Below are positions 46,922-48,369 of a stretch of DNA of 48,369 nt, piece after piece. Source of the stretch: Actinomadura sp. CNU-125 (lineage in GTDB: Bacteria; Actinomycetota; Actinomycetes; Streptosporangiales; Streptosporangiaceae). The translations under genes were made by a program, and so were the position numbers. Within the stretch, counting starts at the first letter, position 1. The number at the start of each line of letters is the position of its first letter. The notes under the pieces are model-generated. The model saw nothing but the letters and a program-made list of their open reading frames with translations. It was not told the DNA's origin and made no database searches. The stretch covers positions 1-48,369 of the forward strand of contig NZ_MKJY01000421.1 of NCBI RefSeq assembly GCF_001942465.1. Reading direction: 5' to 3'.

Positions 46922-48369
46922 GTTCGGGGATCGCGAACCACAGTTCCGTCGTCGCCGGTGACACCGTCGTCACGGCGCGCAAGCCGCTCAAGGACGCCGC
47001 GGAGCGGGTGCTGGGGCGGCTGTGGATCGACCAGATCCCGGTCCGGCTGGCGTCGGAGGATCCGATGCTGTGGCCGTCGGCGGCGACGGCCGAGGTCGAG
47101 GGGCGGCGGCTGTGCTGGCCGGGACAGCCGGGGCCGGGACGCGCGATGCTGGAGCAGGTCGCCGAGCTGCGGCGGCGCCTGTTCGAGGATCCGGCGGAGC
47201 CGGGGCCGCCGGAGCGGATCGTCCTGGTCGGGCAGTGCGCCGCCGTGCGCGCCGCCGAGACGATCGTCGCGCTCGCCGCCCAGGAGACCGGGCACGGCAC
47301 GGGACACGACACCGGACACGGCAGCGGGCGGGACGCCGCGGACGCGCGGGCCGTCCTGCCGCTGACGGTGCTGGACGGCCCGGAGCCGGGCCCGCTCACC
47401 CGCCTCGCCGCCGACCCGGCGGGCCTCGCCGCGGCGGCGGTCGTGGTCGCCGGGGACGATCCGGGCACCGACACGCTCCGCCGCGTCCTGCTGGACATGA
47501 TGCGGGACGCGGGGGTGCCGCCGGGCGACCTCGCCCGCCGGTTCGTCACCGTCGCGGCCGCGGACTCGACCGCCGCCAAGGCGGCGATGGAGGCGGGGCA
47601 CGCGCTCGTCGAGGCCCCGGCGCAGACGGCGTTCGGCGCGCTGTCGCCGTACGCGCTGGTCCCGGCGGCGCTCGCGGGCGCGGAGACGCGGCCGCGCTGC
47701 TGGACGCGGCGGCCGCGGCGCTGCCCGCGCTGACCCGCCCGGAGGACAACCCGGGCCTGGTGCTCGGCGCGATCATCGGCTGGGGCGATGCGGGCGCCGC
47801 GGCACGCTCGTCGTCGCGGCTATCCCGCCGCGCTGCCGGGCCTGGCCGGGTGGGCGGCGCGGCTGCTGGACGAGGCGGACCGGCGGCCGGCTCACCACGG
47901 TCGTGCAGGGCGGCGGCCTGCCGCTGGCGCCCGACCCGGACCTGTTCCTGGTGACGCTGGACGGCCGCCCCCACCAGGACGACGCCACGGTGACGGGCCC
48001 GCTCGCCGCGCAGCTCGTCGTGTGGGAGTACGCCGCCGCCGTGGCCGCGCACCTGCTGGGCGGCGACCCGCTCGTCCCGCCGCCGCGGCAGGCGCCGCTG
48101 ACGCTGGACGACGGGACGGGCGACCCCGTGTTCGCCGACGGCGTTCAGGGCCGGGCCGTCGAGGTGCACACGACCGTGCCCGGGCTCGCCGGGGCGACCG
48201 GCCTGGAGGAGCTGCTGGGCGGCCTCGCGGGGCTCGTCGGCCCGCACGGGCATCTGGCGGTCGTCGCCTACCTGGACCCGGACGAGACGCACGGCCAGGG
48301 CGCGCAGGTGCGGCGGCTGGCGGCGCTGCTGGCCGCGCGCTGACGACCGTCCGGTGACGGTCGCGTGGG
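46918..48369 (+). CDS. Diverged glucose-6-phosphate-isomerase-like protein 3 (frameshifted, partial)
   Basis: Starts at the GTG overlapping the stop of the second gene (GTGA) and runs past the right edge. Homology shows in IDQIPVRLASEDPMLW, FGALSPYALVPAALAGAE, NPGLVLGAIIG, AQLVVWEYAAAVAAHLLGGD and GHLAVVAYLDPDE. It has lost all phosphate-site motifs: GGSS reads VGQCAAVRAA, SKSGST reads VAGDDPGTDT, GGRYS reads QTAFG. A His/Gly-rich insert (ETGHGTGHDTGHGSGRD, about 47285-47332) is unique to it. Frame changes lie near 47692, 47798, 47822, 47893 and 48340; the open-frame stop at 48343 is probably false, because ADDRPVTVAWG continues in another frame and fits the family's RPVTFGWG. It is the most diverged of the three. 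Confidence 0.75.

Noticed and set aside
43408..48369. Reading the three isomerase-like genes as recent tandem duplicates or assembly repeats
   Set aside because: Their nucleotide sequences differ throughout, their motif losses differ, and the third has its own insert; an assembly repeat would be near-identical.

Overview
The window is very GC-rich, with codons ending in G or C almost throughout, dense gene packing, many ATGA/GTGA start-stop overlaps and GTG/TTG starts. Together with a proteasome beta subunit, a SUF operon led by SufR, divergent ctaB/tkt and a Rv1473A-like small HTH protein, this points to a high-GC actinomycete. A Streptosporangiales/Thermomonosporaceae (Actinomadura-like) host is my best guess, by inference only. 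From about 8.1 kb to the right end the gene content follows the block I remember from Mycobacterium tuberculosis Rv1445c-Rv1473 (pentose phosphate genes, ctaB, ctaA, ABC-2 transporter, sufR-suf, ABC-F, small HTH, enoyl-CoA hydratase), with extra genes inserted.

Layout. 1-8 kb: a MocR-type regulator divergent from a YczE-like membrane protein, an LD-carboxypeptidase coupled to a DUF1444-like protein, a sirtuin, a sulfotransferase-like protein and an ABC exporter. 8-14.4 kb: enoyl-CoA hydratase, small HTH protein, ABC-F ATPase, a double-VOC protein and an operon of three AIM24-family proteins. 14.5-20.5 kb: a small membrane protein, a degenerate EAL plus CBS-like protein, a NarL-type two-component system, two small membrane proteins, a methyltransferase and a Uma2-family protein. 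20.5-27.1 kb: sufR-sufB-sufD-Rieske-sufC-sufS-sufU-sufT on the minus strand, with a SufR-like operator and an IdeR/DtxR-like iron box upstream. 27.2-30.5 kb: carbamate kinase, amino-acid permease and universal stress protein, all start-stop overlapped. 30.6-36 kb: ABC-2 exporter pair, EamA exporter, an orphan proteasome beta subunit and PolX. 36-39.4 kb: ctaA, a PrsW-like protease and ctaB. 40.1 kb to the end: tkt, tal, then three consecutive diverged glucose-6-phosphate-isomerase-like genes, the last running off the window.

How the genes work together: the suf operon builds Fe-S clusters under apparent double control by cluster status (SufR) and iron (IdeR-type box). ctaB and ctaA make heme O and heme A for cytochrome oxidase. 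tkt/tal and the isomerase-like genes belong to the pentose phosphate operon, which in relatives continues with zwf-opcA-pgl.

The most unusual feature is the tandem triplet of isomerase homologues. All three have lost the family's phosphate-binding motifs but keep the fold-core segments, so they look like pseudoenzymes or repurposed subunits.

Data quality: about 29 sites show a conserved protein switching reading frame in mid-gene. They occur in many unrelated genes, several are explained by one missing G or C in a run, and the downstream frame stays clean. I read them mainly as sequence or assembly indels, not real gene decay; affected genes are annotated across the frameshift.
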